From: Muribaculaceae bacterium
GTDB taxonomy: Bacteria > Bacteroidota > Bacteroidia > Bacteroidales > Muribaculaceae
NCBI GenBank assembly: GCA_022509085.1
Contig: JAFLTW010000001.1
Coordinates: forward strand, 372,001 to 436,000
Direction of reading: 5' to 3'
Length of the DNA stretch: 64,000 bases
Position numbers and translations under genes: made by a program. The notes under the pieces were generated by a model. The model was not told the DNA's origin. It made no database searches and saw nothing but the letters and a program-made list of their open reading frames with translations. Below, piece after piece: positions 8,479 to 16,534 of this stretch (position 1 is its first letter; the number at the start of each line of letters is the position of its first letter).

Positions 8479-9167
8479 GCCTTTTCCGATTTTTTCCTTT
8501 TCTCGATTTTCTCGGTCAGATAGCGCCACGCCATCCCCAGGTCGGCCGAATAGAAGATTATCAGCATCAGCACCCCGACGCTTATCGAAGCGTCGGCAAT
8601 GTTGAATATATATTCGAAGAATTCGTGGGTCTCCCCTCCCACACCGGGCACCCATTCGGGCCATGTAAAGTTGAAGAAGGGGAAATAGAGCATGTCGACC
8701 ACCTTACCCTCAAACCATCCGGCGTAGCCTCCTCCCTCCGGGAAGAGAGTGGCAACCTCCGGGGGCGGCGGATTGTTGAAAATCTCGCCGTAAAACACGC
8801 AGTCGAACACGTTTCCGGCCGCCCCCGCAATAATGAGGGCAAACGATATGAGGAAGCCCGTGCGAAGCTGCCGGCAGGTGAGCACCTGGCCCAGGGCCCA
8901 TATGAAAATCCCAACGGCTATGATACGTCCGAACGTGAGAATGAGCTTGCTCGTCAGCTCCATCCCGAACGCCATACCGTTGTTCTGGATAAACTTGACG
9001 TAAAACCATGGTGTCACCTCCACCTGTTCTCCCAGGTAGAAATGTGTCTTCACCCAGATCTTCACAAACTGGTCGGCGGCGAGCACCAAGACGATGATAC
9101 CGGCCAGCAACAGCGCGAGGTTGCGGGCCGGTGTCCTTGCGTCTTTCAACTCCTTTTGGTCAGTCAC
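8475..9167 (-). CDS. lspA: Lipoprotein signal peptidase (signal peptidase II)
   Basis: Cleaves prolipoprotein signal peptides after lipidation in the inner membrane. The product has 230 residues with four membrane segments. By family alignment the catalytic aspartates are D158 in VVDML and D192 in FNIAD. N120 and D122 fall in the conserved GNVFD. A proline/glycine-rich insertion (about 130-152) and the loop before FNIAD make it longer than E. coli LspA (164), as is common in Bacteroidota. The start is GTG at 9167, 1 base after the ileS stop; no ATG is available before the first membrane helix. Many Bacteroidota carry a dksA-like gene between ileS and lspA; it is absent here. Confidence 0.95.
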   Translation of the reverse strand: MTDQKELKDARTPARNLALLLAGIIVLVLAADQFVKIWVKTHFYLGEQVEVTPWFYVKFIQNNGMAFGMELTSKLILTFGRIIAVGIFIWALGQVLTCRQLRTGFLISFALIIAGAAGNVFDCVFYGEIFNNPPPPEVATLFPEGGGYAGWFEGKVVDMLYFPFFNFTWPEWVPGVGGETHEFFEYIFNIADASISVGVLMLIIFYSADLGMAWRYLTEKIEKRKKSEKA

Positions 9168-9168
9168 C

Positions 9169-12100
9169 TCACACCTTGTTGATGAGAGCCTTCACCGTAA
9201 GGCCGTCGATCTCCTCGAGCTCGGTGGCGTCGGCGCCCAGCAGCGTATCCTCTACCGTCTCGATGCTGTCTGCAAGCACCTGGGAGGCGATGTAGTCGTA
9301 GTATGCCCCCAGCGTCTCCTCGATCTCGGGAGAGGCGCTGAGCCGAACGGTGATCCTGTCGGTGATCTCGTATCCGTTGTCTTTGCGGAGGTTCTGGATG
9401 CGGTTGATCAGCTCGCGTGCCGTTCCCTCGAGCTTGAGCTCTGGGGTGATGGTGACGTCGAGAGCCACAGTGACGTTGCCGTCGTTGGCCACAAGCCAAC
9501 CGGGGATATCTTCAGGGATGACCTCCACATCTTCGAGAGTCACCACGGGGGCACCCTCGATGGCGGCGAAGGTAAACTGACCCTCCTTCTCAAGCAGGGC
9601 AATATCCTTCTGGTCCATGGCCGTGATGGCCTTGCCAAGGTCTTTCATCACCTTGCCGTATTTCGGACCGAGTTTCTTGAAATCGGCCTTAACCCTCTTG
9701 ACCAGGCCGCTCTCCTCATTGCTCACTATCTTGATGTTCTTTACGTTGAGCTCAGCCTTGAGAAGGTCGGAGATGGCCTCCACACTCTTTGCCTGGGCGT
9801 CGTCTACCACGGGCACGAGCAGCGTCTCGAGCGGCTGGCGCACCTTGATGTTCACCTTGCGGCGCAGGGCCAGGACGTTGGAGGTGAGTGTCTGGGCGAG
9901 CTTCATGCGCTCCTCGAGTTCGGGGTCGCGCAGGGAACTGTCGGAAGTGGGGAAGAGTTCAAGGTGAACCGACCGGCCATCCTTCACGTCTACCCTCTCG
10001 AGGTCGCTCCAGAGCCTGTCGGCAAAGAAGGGCGAGAAGGGGGCTATGAGCTTGGAGAGCGTCAGCAGACACGTATAGAGCGTCTGGTAGGCAGCCAGCT
10101 TGTCTTCCGTCATGCCGGCGGTCCAGAAGCGCTTCCTGTTGAGGCGCACATACCAGTTGCTGAGGTTGTCGCCCGTGAATTCCTCAATGAGACGTGCGGC
10201 ATGGGTGGGCTCGTAGTTGTCAAGGTCTTTCTCCACCTTCTCCACGAGAGTGTTGAGCAGCGAGAGGATCCAGCGGTCGATCTCGGGACGTTTCTCTACC
10301 GGAACCTGGGGTTCCTGACCCGTGAAACCGTCAACATTGGCATAGAGGGCGAAGAATTTGTAGGTGTTGTAGAGCGTGGCGAAGAGCTTGCGGCTCACCT
10401 CGGCCACACCCTCCTCGTCATATTTCAGGTTGTCCCAGGGCTGCGAGTTGGAGATCATATACCATCTCACGGCGTCGGAGCCATATTTCTCGATGTTGTC
10501 GAAGGGATCGACGGCATTGCCCAACCTCTTCGACATCTTGTTGCCGTTCTTGTCGAGCACGAGACCGTTAGAGATTACGGCCTTGTAGGAAACGGAGTCG
10601 AAGATCATGCCGGCGATCGCATGCAGGGTGTAAAACCATCCGCGGGTCTGGTCTACCCCCTCGGCGATGAAGTCGGCGGGATAAACCTCCCTGTTGTCGA
10701 AGATCTCCTTGTTTTCGAAGGGATAGTGGATCTGCGCATAAGGCATGGCACCGGAGTCGAACCATACGTCGATTAGGTCGAGCTCACGCCTCATGGGTTT
10801 GCCGTCACTGCTCACCAGTGTAATGTCGTCGACATAGGGACGGTGGAGGTCAATCCTATCGTAGTTTTCCTTGCTGTAGTCGCCGGGCACGAAACCCTTC
10901 TCCTTGAGGGGGTTTTTCTCCATAACGCCGGCTTTCACGGCCTTCTCTATCTCGTCGTAGAGCTGTGCGTAGGAGCCGATGATAATCTCCTCCTCACCGT
11001 CCTCGGTGCGCCAGATGGGCAGAGGCGTGCCCCAATAGCGGCTCCTCGAGAGGTTCCAGTCCTGGAGGTTCTCTAACCATTTGCCGAAACGTCCGCTGCC
11101 GGTGGAAGCGGGTTTCCAGAGAATTTCCTCGTTAAGCTGAAGCAGCTTGTCGCGGGCTTCAGTGACGCGGATAAACCAGCTGTCGAGTGGGTAGTAGAGC
11201 ACGGGTTTGTCGGTTCTCCAGCAGTGGGGATAGTTGTGCACGTGCTTCTCGATCCTGAAGGCCGTGCCCTCCTGCTTCATCTCCATGCAGAGCCTGATGT
11301 TGAGGTCTTCGGCTGCGTTGGCGGCTTTCTCGTCATATTTGCCTCCTACCGTGAACTCAGGCTTGTAGGCGTTCTTTACAAACTCTCCGGCATACTGCGA
11401 ATAGAGCTCGACGTCGACACACTTCTCCACGAAAGCCTCTGCGAGCTCATCCACGGGATAATACTTGCCCTGAAGATCCACCATAGGGCGCGTCTCGCCG
11501 CGCTTGTTGATCATGAAGAGTGAGGGTATGTCGGCGGCTTTGGCCACCTTGGCGTCGTCAGCACCGAAGGTCGGCGCGATGTGCACGATGCCGGTACCGT
11601 CTTCCGTGGTCACGTAGTCACCCGGGATTACCCTGAAGGCACAGTCGGCAGCCTCCACGAAGCTGTCTCGGCCCACTTCGAATTTCTTCTCGGGGTGATC
11701 GGCTGCAAACTTCACGGCATATTCCGGTGCTCCTTTACCGAGCTTCTCACACGGCTTCACCCACGGGAAGAGCTGCCTGTAGTGCATCCCAACGAGTTCC
11801 TGGCCGTTCCATTCGCCCACGATGCGGTAGGGTACGAGCTTGTCGCCCTTCTTATAGTCTTCGAGCGGAGCCTCGGCACCCTCTTTCTTGAAGTAGGCGC
11901 CCACGAGGTCTTTGGCCAGCACGGCCGTGATGGGTTCGCCGTTGTAGGGGTTGTAGGTCCTTACGGCCACATAGTCATATTTCGGACCGACACAGAGTGC
12001 GGTGTTGGAGGGTAGTGTCCAGGGAGTTGTGGTCCAGGCCATGAAGCAGGGCGTGCCCCAGCCTTTCATCTCTTCCTTGGGATCCAACACCTCGAAGAGA

Positions 12101-12735
12101 GCCGTGGCAGTGGTGTCTTTCACGTCACGGTAGCAGCCGGGCTGGTTCAGCTCGTGTGTGCTGAGTCCCGTTCCCGCCGCCGGCGAGTATGGCTGGATGG
12201 TATAGCCCTTGTAGAGATAACCCTTCTTGTAGAGCTCACCGAGAAGCCACCAGAGGCTCTCGATATAGGCGTTGTCGTAAGTGATATAGGGATTGTCAAG
12301 ATCGACCCAATATCCCATCTGACGGGTGAGGTCTGACCATTCCCTGGTGTATTTCATTACCTCCCTGCGACAGGCTGCATTGTATTCGTCTACGGAGATT
12401 TTCTTACCGATGTCTTCCTTGGTAATGCCGAGGGTCTTCTCCACGCCGAGCTCCACGGGCAGCCCGTGGGTATCCCAGCCGGCTTTACGCTTTACGTGGT
12501 ACCCCTTCATCGTCTTGTAGCGGCAGAAGATGTCTTTGATGGTGCGGGCCATCACGTGGTGGATACCCGGCATACCGTTGGCCGAGGGCGGACCTTCGTA
12601 GAACACGAAGCTCGGAGCCCCCTCGCGGATCTTCATGCTGCGGTTGAAGACATCGGCGTCGTCCCACAGGCGGTTTACCTCTTTATTGATTTCCGACAGG
12701 TTGAGCTGCCTGTCTCTTTGTGCAAATTTCTTCAT
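9169..12735 (-). CDS. ileS: Isoleucine--tRNA ligase
   Basis: Attaches isoleucine to tRNA-Ile in the cytoplasm. At 1188 residues it is a class I synthetase. The HIGH-type signature is in PPSANGMPGIHH (49-60), the KMSKR loop is K733-R737, and there is a CP1 editing domain in between (WTTTPWTLPSN near 240). An anticodon-binding domain follows and a long C-terminal extension. 'NGMPGIHH' and the absence of a C-terminal zinc-binding Cys cluster fit the eukaryote-like IleS2 group, which is usual in this phylum and is often less sensitive to mupirocin (family knowledge, not tested). It lies 40 bases downstream of the ddl-like gene, probably in the same transcript. Confidence 0.97.
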   Translation of the reverse strand: MKKFAQRDRQLNLSEINKEVNRLWDDADVFNRSMKIREGAPSFVFYEGPPSANGMPGIHHVMARTIKDIFCRYKTMKGYHVKRKAGWDTHGLPVELGVEKTLGITKEDIGKKISVDEYNAACRREVMKYTREWSDLTRQMGYWVDLDNPYITYDNAYIESLWWLLGELYKKGYLYKGYTIQPYSPAAGTGLSTHELNQPGCYRDVKDTTATALFEVLDPKEEMKGWGTPCFMAWTTTPWTLPSNTALCVGPKYDYVAVRTYNPYNGEPITAVLAKDLVGAYFKKEGAEAPLEDYKKGDKLVPYRIVGEWNGQELVGMHYRQLFPWVKPCEKLGKGAPEYAVKFAADHPEKKFEVGRDSFVEAADCAFRVIPGDYVTTEDGTGIVHIAPTFGADDAKVAKAADIPSLFMINKRGETRPMVDLQGKYYPVDELAEAFVEKCVDVELYSQYAGEFVKNAYKPEFTVGGKYDEKAANAAEDLNIRLCMEMKQEGTAFRIEKHVHNYPHCWRTDKPVLYYPLDSWFIRVTEARDKLLQLNEEILWKPASTGSGRFGKWLENLQDWNLSRSRYWGTPLPIWRTEDGEEEIIIGSYAQLYDEIEKAVKAGVMEKNPLKEKGFVPGDYSKENYDRIDLHRPYVDDITLVSSDGKPMRRELDLIDVWFDSGAMPYAQIHYPFENKEIFDNREVYPADFIAEGVDQTRGWFYTLHAIAGMIFDSVSYKAVISNGLVLDKNGNKMSKRLGNAVDPFDNIEKYGSDAVRWYMISNSQPWDNLKYDEEGVAEVSRKLFATLYNTYKFFALYANVDGFTGQEPQVPVEKRPEIDRWILSLLNTLVEKVEKDLDNYEPTHAARLIEEFTGDNLSNWYVRLNRKRFWTAGMTEDKLAAYQTLYTCLLTLSKLIAPFSPFFADRLWSDLERVDVKDGRSVHLELFPTSDSSLRDPELEERMKLAQTLTSNVLALRRKVNIKVRQPLETLLVPVVDDAQAKSVEAISDLLKAELNVKNIKIVSNEESGLVKRVKADFKKLGPKYGKVMKDLGKAITAMDQKDIALLEKEGQFTFAAIEGAPVVTLEDVEVIPEDIPGWLVANDGNVTVALDVTITPELKLEGTARELINRIQNLRKDNGYEITDRITVRLSASPEIEETLGAYYDYIASQVLADSIETVEDTLLGADATELEEIDGLTVKALINKV

Positions 12736-12775
12736 ATCTTTTCTTTTCTGTTCTTTTTTACCTTTTTACCTTATA

Positions 12776-13966
12776 TCATTTGCCTTTTATCTTTCCTCCC
12801 TTCAGGCCACCCTTCATGGTGAAGATGTTGGTGTCGTAAGAGAAGGTCTTTCTGTCGATCTCACGTTTGCGCTTGTAGGCGAGTTTCACCAGCCTGTCCA
12901 TCAGCTGGCCGAAGGATATCCCGCTTGCTTCCCAGAGGTAGAACGAGAGCGAACCCGGGATGGTGTTTATCTCGTTGACGTAGATGCTGCCGTCGGCGTT
13001 GTCGATCATCACGTCTACCCTGCTCACTCCGTGGCATGCCAGCGACCTGAAGGTCTGCATCGCCATCCGGCGTATCCTTTCGGTGACCTCGTCGGGAAGG
13101 TCGGCGGGTATGCGCTTGTCGCTGGCGGCCATACCGCGGCTCTCCGTCTTGCTACCTCCCATGTATTTGTCGGTATAGCTCAGTATCTCGCCCGTCTTTA
13201 TCGGTTCCTCGAGGATGGAGGCCATGCAATCCTCGGCGTCGCCCAGCACGGAACAGTTGATCTCCTGCAGCTGCTCAACACAGCGCTCAATGATTATCCT
13301 GTCGGAAAACTGCTCGGCGTTGTCGATCTTCTGTATCAGCTGTTCGCGATTGTCGGCGCGACCTATACCCACGCTCGAGCCCAGGTTGGCCGGCTTTATT
13401 ATCACGGGGTAAGCCAGTTTCTCCTCCACTTTCCTTATCACCTCCTCGCGGTCGTGACCCCAGGCTTTGTCGGTGGTCCATACGAAGTCAACCACGGGCA
13501 CACCGTCAGAGGCCAGGATCATCTTCATCATGATCTTGTCCATCCCGACAGCACTGGAGAGGGTGTTGCAGCCGGCATAGGGTATGCCGATAGTCTCGAG
13601 CACTCCCTCGAATATGCCGTCTTCGCAGTTGGTGCCGTGAAGCACGGGAATCACCACGTGGAGTTCCTTCACTACGGGGTTTCCCTTTCCGAAAAGCCCG
13701 GTCTTGGAGGCGTAGAGGTTGTAGTCGCCATACACCGGTTTCATAAACACCTCCTGCGTCTTCTTCTCCAAGGCTTTCATATCCTTGTAGTTTTCTATGT
13801 CGAGAAGAGCCGGTCCCGTAAACCATTTTCCCTCTTTGGAAATGTATATGGGCACTACGTCATATTTCTCCTTGTCAAAGGCATTGATGGCCTGAAGAGC
13901 CGAGAGCACCGAGATTTCGTGCTCCACAGACCTTCCGCCAAAAAAGACACCTACGTTCGTTTTCAT
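12776..13966 (-). CDS. ddl: D-alanine--D-alanine ligase family ATP-grasp enzyme
   Basis: The start is ATG 13966 (MKTNVGVFFGGRSVEHEIS); an upstream in-frame extension carries no family similarity. The 396-residue enzyme has the N-terminal Ddl domain, the ATP-grasp segment IIKPANLGSSVGI and metal-binding residues in NEINTIPGS. These ligases join two D-alanines for peptidoglycan. Several features differ from the usual Bacteroidales Ddl. The loop reads HGTNCEDG, where HGxxGEDG is expected. The omega-loop region is SYTDKYMGGSKTESRGM. The end of the active site is PGSLSFYLW. It also has a basic C-terminal tail of about 25 residues. It may be a paralogue with other specificity (D-Ser or D-Lac cannot be excluded). 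It heads the ddl-ileS-lspA-DUF4296 run. Confidence 0.85.
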   Translation of the reverse strand: MKTNVGVFFGGRSVEHEISVLSALQAINAFDKEKYDVVPIYISKEGKWFTGPALLDIENYKDMKALEKKTQEVFMKPVYGDYNLYASKTGLFGKGNPVVKELHVVIPVLHGTNCEDGIFEGVLETIGIPYAGCNTLSSAVGMDKIMMKMILASDGVPVVDFVWTTDKAWGHDREEVIRKVEEKLAYPVIIKPANLGSSVGIGRADNREQLIQKIDNAEQFSDRIIIERCVEQLQEINCSVLGDAEDCMASILEEPIKTGEILSYTDKYMGGSKTESRGMAASDKRIPADLPDEVTERIRRMAMQTFRSLACHGVSRVDVMIDNADGSIYVNEINTIPGSLSFYLWEASGISFGQLMDRLVKLAYKRKREIDRKTFSYDTNIFTMKGGLKGGKIKGK

Positions 13967-14032
13967 TCTTACCTTTCTGGTCTTGTTCCACCCCGTATCA
14001 GGGGATGGTGGCGTTTCTTTTGAAATTTCGTG

Positions 14033-14050
14033 CAAATTTAGTCAAAATTA
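14033..14050 (-). promoter_or_regulatory. Two overlapping -7 boxes before the ddl-like gene
   Basis: On the minus strand TAATTTTG (14043-14050) is followed 2 bases later by TAAATTTG (14033-14040). Either could place a start site 60-70 bases before the ddl ATG. No clear -33 element was assigned. Confidence 0.45.
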
Positions 14051-14089
14051 TTGACATTTCCACGCCTCAGCACCCTCCATTTTGTCCGG

Positions 14090-15490
14090 TTACTGCGTCT
14101 TTGACTCCGGCCAGGGGAAACCGGCCGGATTCACGGCCAGATGAAGGTCGCTCTCGTCGAGCCTCAACTCGAGATATTGCCGCAGTTTCGTACGCTCGGC
14201 GTTGCCCAGTCCCCTGGGGGCGCGGATGAAGGCAATCCTAATGGTGTCTATCCTGTTCTCGTCGGGCAGCGCCGTCACGGTGTTAGCGAATGCCACCTCC
14301 TTTATCCCCGGGAAGAGCACCTGCAGCTCCGGGGTGAGCTCCACGCTCTCCCGCGCGAATGAGGCGGCATAGTCGAGCTCGCTCTTCAGCGAGTCGATCA
14401 TCATCTGCTTGGAGAGGAGCTCGGCCTGCATTATGCTGTAGATCTTGTCGGTGTTGTCTATCACCTTTTCGGTGTTGCCGGACTCGAGTGCGAATCCCTG
14501 CTTTATGTTGATGCGGGTGCCCCCGAGTCCTACGGAGTCGAGTTTCTGAAGCATCATAAGCTGGAGCGAGTCTTTAGGGATGGCCTGCCCGATCAGCGTC
14601 ACGTTGATGCTGCGCACGCCGTGTTCGAAACTGGCGTCATAGTTGAGCACCTGCGTGTTGGGAAACACCATCTCGTTCTTGACAAACTGCTCGGCCTTGG
14701 CAAAGAATACGTTTTTGCGTATCATGGTTATGGTAAGCCAGATACTCACACCGATTGTGGCCACCACCACCGTATAGAGTATCCATCGTATCCTGTGGTA
14801 GCGCGCCTCATTCTTGTAGGCCACCTTGGTAAACCTCATCACCTTGACCCCTATCCAGGTGGCCACGAGGATGAAGATGGTGTTGGTAAAGAAGAGGTAA
14901 AGCGCCCCGAGAAAGAAATTCATCTGCATGGTGGCCAGTCCGTAACCCGCAGTGCAGAGAGGCGGCATCAGCGAGGTCGCGATGGCCACACCGGGCATCA
15001 CCTGCCCCTTGTTGCGGCAGGCTATGCTCAAGATGCCCGCGGCTCCGCCGAAGAAGCCTACGAAGACGTCGTAGATTGAGGGGGACGTGCGCGCAAGCAG
15101 CTGGCTGGCGCCCTCATATTGTGGTGATATCAGGAAGTAGATGGCGGAGGCCGCAAGCGATCCCAACATCGCCATGCAGATGTTTTTGAAACTACGCTTC
15201 AGCAGCGAGTAGTCCTGAATGCCAAGCGCCAGACCCATCCCGATGATGGGGCCCATCAGCGGCGAGATCAACATGGCGCCGATTATCACCGGTATGCTGT
15301 TGGTGTTGAGTCCCAGAGAGGCAATCACTATTGCGAATATCAACACCACAAGCTGGCTCCCCTTGAACGACACGCCGGAGCGTATCGAGGTCTCGATGTC
15401 GGCCTGAGGCTCAAGGTCGGGCGTTACGTTGAAGTAGGATTTCAAACCCTCCCACAGGTCGCTCCACATTATTTTCTTTAAGTCTGCCAT
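14090..15490 (-). CDS. DUF389 membrane protein
   Basis: The 466 residues begin with a short soluble stretch and then a block of about six membrane segments (roughly 45-255). This block contains the conserved DUF389 core (IGAMLISPLMGPIIGMGLAL). A C-terminal soluble region (about 256-466) with a helical middle part follows. DUF389 proteins (the TIGR00341/TIGR00271 groups) are found across bacteria and their function is unknown; transport has been suggested from topology only. The gene is transcribed divergently from dapA, the two -7 boxes lying 13 bases apart. It is not closely coupled to ddl (123 bases). Confidence 0.88.
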   Translation of the reverse strand: MADLKKIMWSDLWEGLKSYFNVTPDLEPQADIETSIRSGVSFKGSQLVVLIFAIVIASLGLNTNSIPVIIGAMLISPLMGPIIGMGLALGIQDYSLLKRSFKNICMAMLGSLAASAIYFLISPQYEGASQLLARTSPSIYDVFVGFFGGAAGILSIACRNKGQVMPGVAIATSLMPPLCTAGYGLATMQMNFFLGALYLFFTNTIFILVATWIGVKVMRFTKVAYKNEARYHRIRWILYTVVVATIGVSIWLTITMIRKNVFFAKAEQFVKNEMVFPNTQVLNYDASFEHGVRSINVTLIGQAIPKDSLQLMMLQKLDSVGLGGTRINIKQGFALESGNTEKVIDNTDKIYSIMQAELLSKQMMIDSLKSELDYAASFARESVELTPELQVLFPGIKEVAFANTVTALPDENRIDTIRIAFIRAPRGLGNAERTKLRQYLELRLDESDLHLAVNPAGFPWPESKTQ

Positions 15491-15538
15491 TCTGCGTCTT
15501 TTCTGTATACCGGAAAATTATTCGGCTGTTTCAACGTG

Positions 15539-15546
15539 CAAATTTA
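15539..15546 (-). promoter_or_regulatory. -7 box of the DUF389 gene
   Basis: TAAATTTG on the minus strand, about 49 bases before the ATG at 15490. It lies next to the divergent dapA -7 box. Confidence 0.6.
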
Positions 15547-15559
15547 CGATTTTTTTTAC

Positions 15560-15567
15560 TAATTTTG
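15560..15567 (+). promoter_or_regulatory. -7 box of dapA
   Basis: TAATTTTG on the plus strand, followed by GCAC; the start site should lie near 15573, some 40 bases before the dapA ATG. Its -33 region overlaps the divergent -7 box at 15539-15546. Confidence 0.6.
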
Positions 15568-15615
15568 CACTTAAGACCTCGTCTTTGTATATTTTGACTT
15601 CATAGCCCCTTAAAT

Positions 15616-16497
15616 ATGAAACATAACCATCTCGCCGGCACGGGAGTAGCCCTGATCACTCCCTTCAACGATGACCTCTCCATCGATTTTAACGCGCTTG
15701 AAAATATAGTGGAACACGTAATCTCCGGCGGAGCCGATTTCCTTGTGGTACTCGGCACTACCGGGGAGACGGCTCTCCTCTCTTACGATGAGAAGCAGAG
15801 CGTCATAGCCTTCGTTAAAGAGAAGGCGGCCGGCAGAGTACCACTCGTTCTCGGCTACGGGGGTATCTCCACCGCCGAACTGGTAGACGGTTTCAAATAT
15901 TATGATTTCGACGGAATCGATGCCATCCTTACCGTCACACCCTTCTATGTGAAACCCACCCAGAAGGGTCTGCAGGCCCATTACAAGGCAGTGGCCGATG
16001 CATCACCCCGGCCTGTGATCCTTTACAATGTGCCGGGTAGGACAGGTATCAATATGGATGCCGACACCACGGTGGCCCTCAGTGCCCATCCCAATATCAT
16101 AGGAATCAAAGAGGCCTCCGGAAAGCTATTCCAGACTGAGGAGATCCTGCTGCGCAAACCCGACGATTTCCTGCTCTATTCGGGTGAGGACGCGCTTACG
16201 TTCCATCTGATGAACCTGGGCTCGGACGGCGTGATATCGGTGGTTGCCAACGCTTTCCCGGCAGAGGTGAGCACTATAGTGGACAAGGGCGCCTCGCAGG
16301 AGGCCTTCTTCAAGGCCCGCGATGCCCACTTCAGCCTGAAGATCCTCACAAAGGCTGTGTTTGCCGACGGAAACCCCTGCGGCATCAAGTATGTGCTCAG
16401 CAAACTCGGACTGTGCAAGAACATAGTGCGCCTGCCGCTGGTGCCTATCAGCGAGGAGACCGCCGCCGTGATTGACCGCGAGCTGAAACTCCGTTAA
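15616..16497 (+). CDS. dapA: 4-hydroxy-tetrahydrodipicolinate synthase
   Basis: Condenses pyruvate with aspartate semialdehyde, the first dedicated step to meso-diaminopimelate and lysine. The 293-residue (beta/alpha)8 barrel shows GTTGE at 47-51, catalytic Y137 in LYNVPGRTG, R142 and the Schiff-base lysine K165 in IIGIKEASG. The length is the family norm. It has its own promoter and is followed after 37 bases by dnaG, which probably shares the transcript. Confidence 0.96.
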   Translation: MKHNHLAGTGVALITPFNDDLSIDFNALENIVEHVISGGADFLVVLGTTGETALLSYDEKQSVIAFVKEKAAGRVPLVLGYGGISTAELVDGFKYYDFDGIDAILTVTPFYVKPTQKGLQAHYKAVADASPRPVILYNVPGRTGINMDADTTVALSAHPNIIGIKEASGKLFQTEEILLRKPDDFLLYSGEDALTFHLMNLGSDGVISVVANAFPAEVSTIVDKGASQEAFFKARDAHFSLKILTKAVFADGNPCGIKYVLSKLGLCKNIVRLPLVPISEETAAVIDRELKLR

Positions 16498-16534
16498 TCT
16501 CTCCCTTCAATCTCTCTGCCCATATACGTTTTCC

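Noticed and set aside
9094-10776. Long plus-strand open frame of 560 codons
   Set aside because: It is the complement of lspA and ileS, whose conserved motifs are unambiguous; the plus-strand product has no recognisable domain.
12635-14023. Long plus-strand open frame of 462 codons
   Set aside because: Complement of ileS and the ddl-like gene; a shadow frame caused by codon bias.
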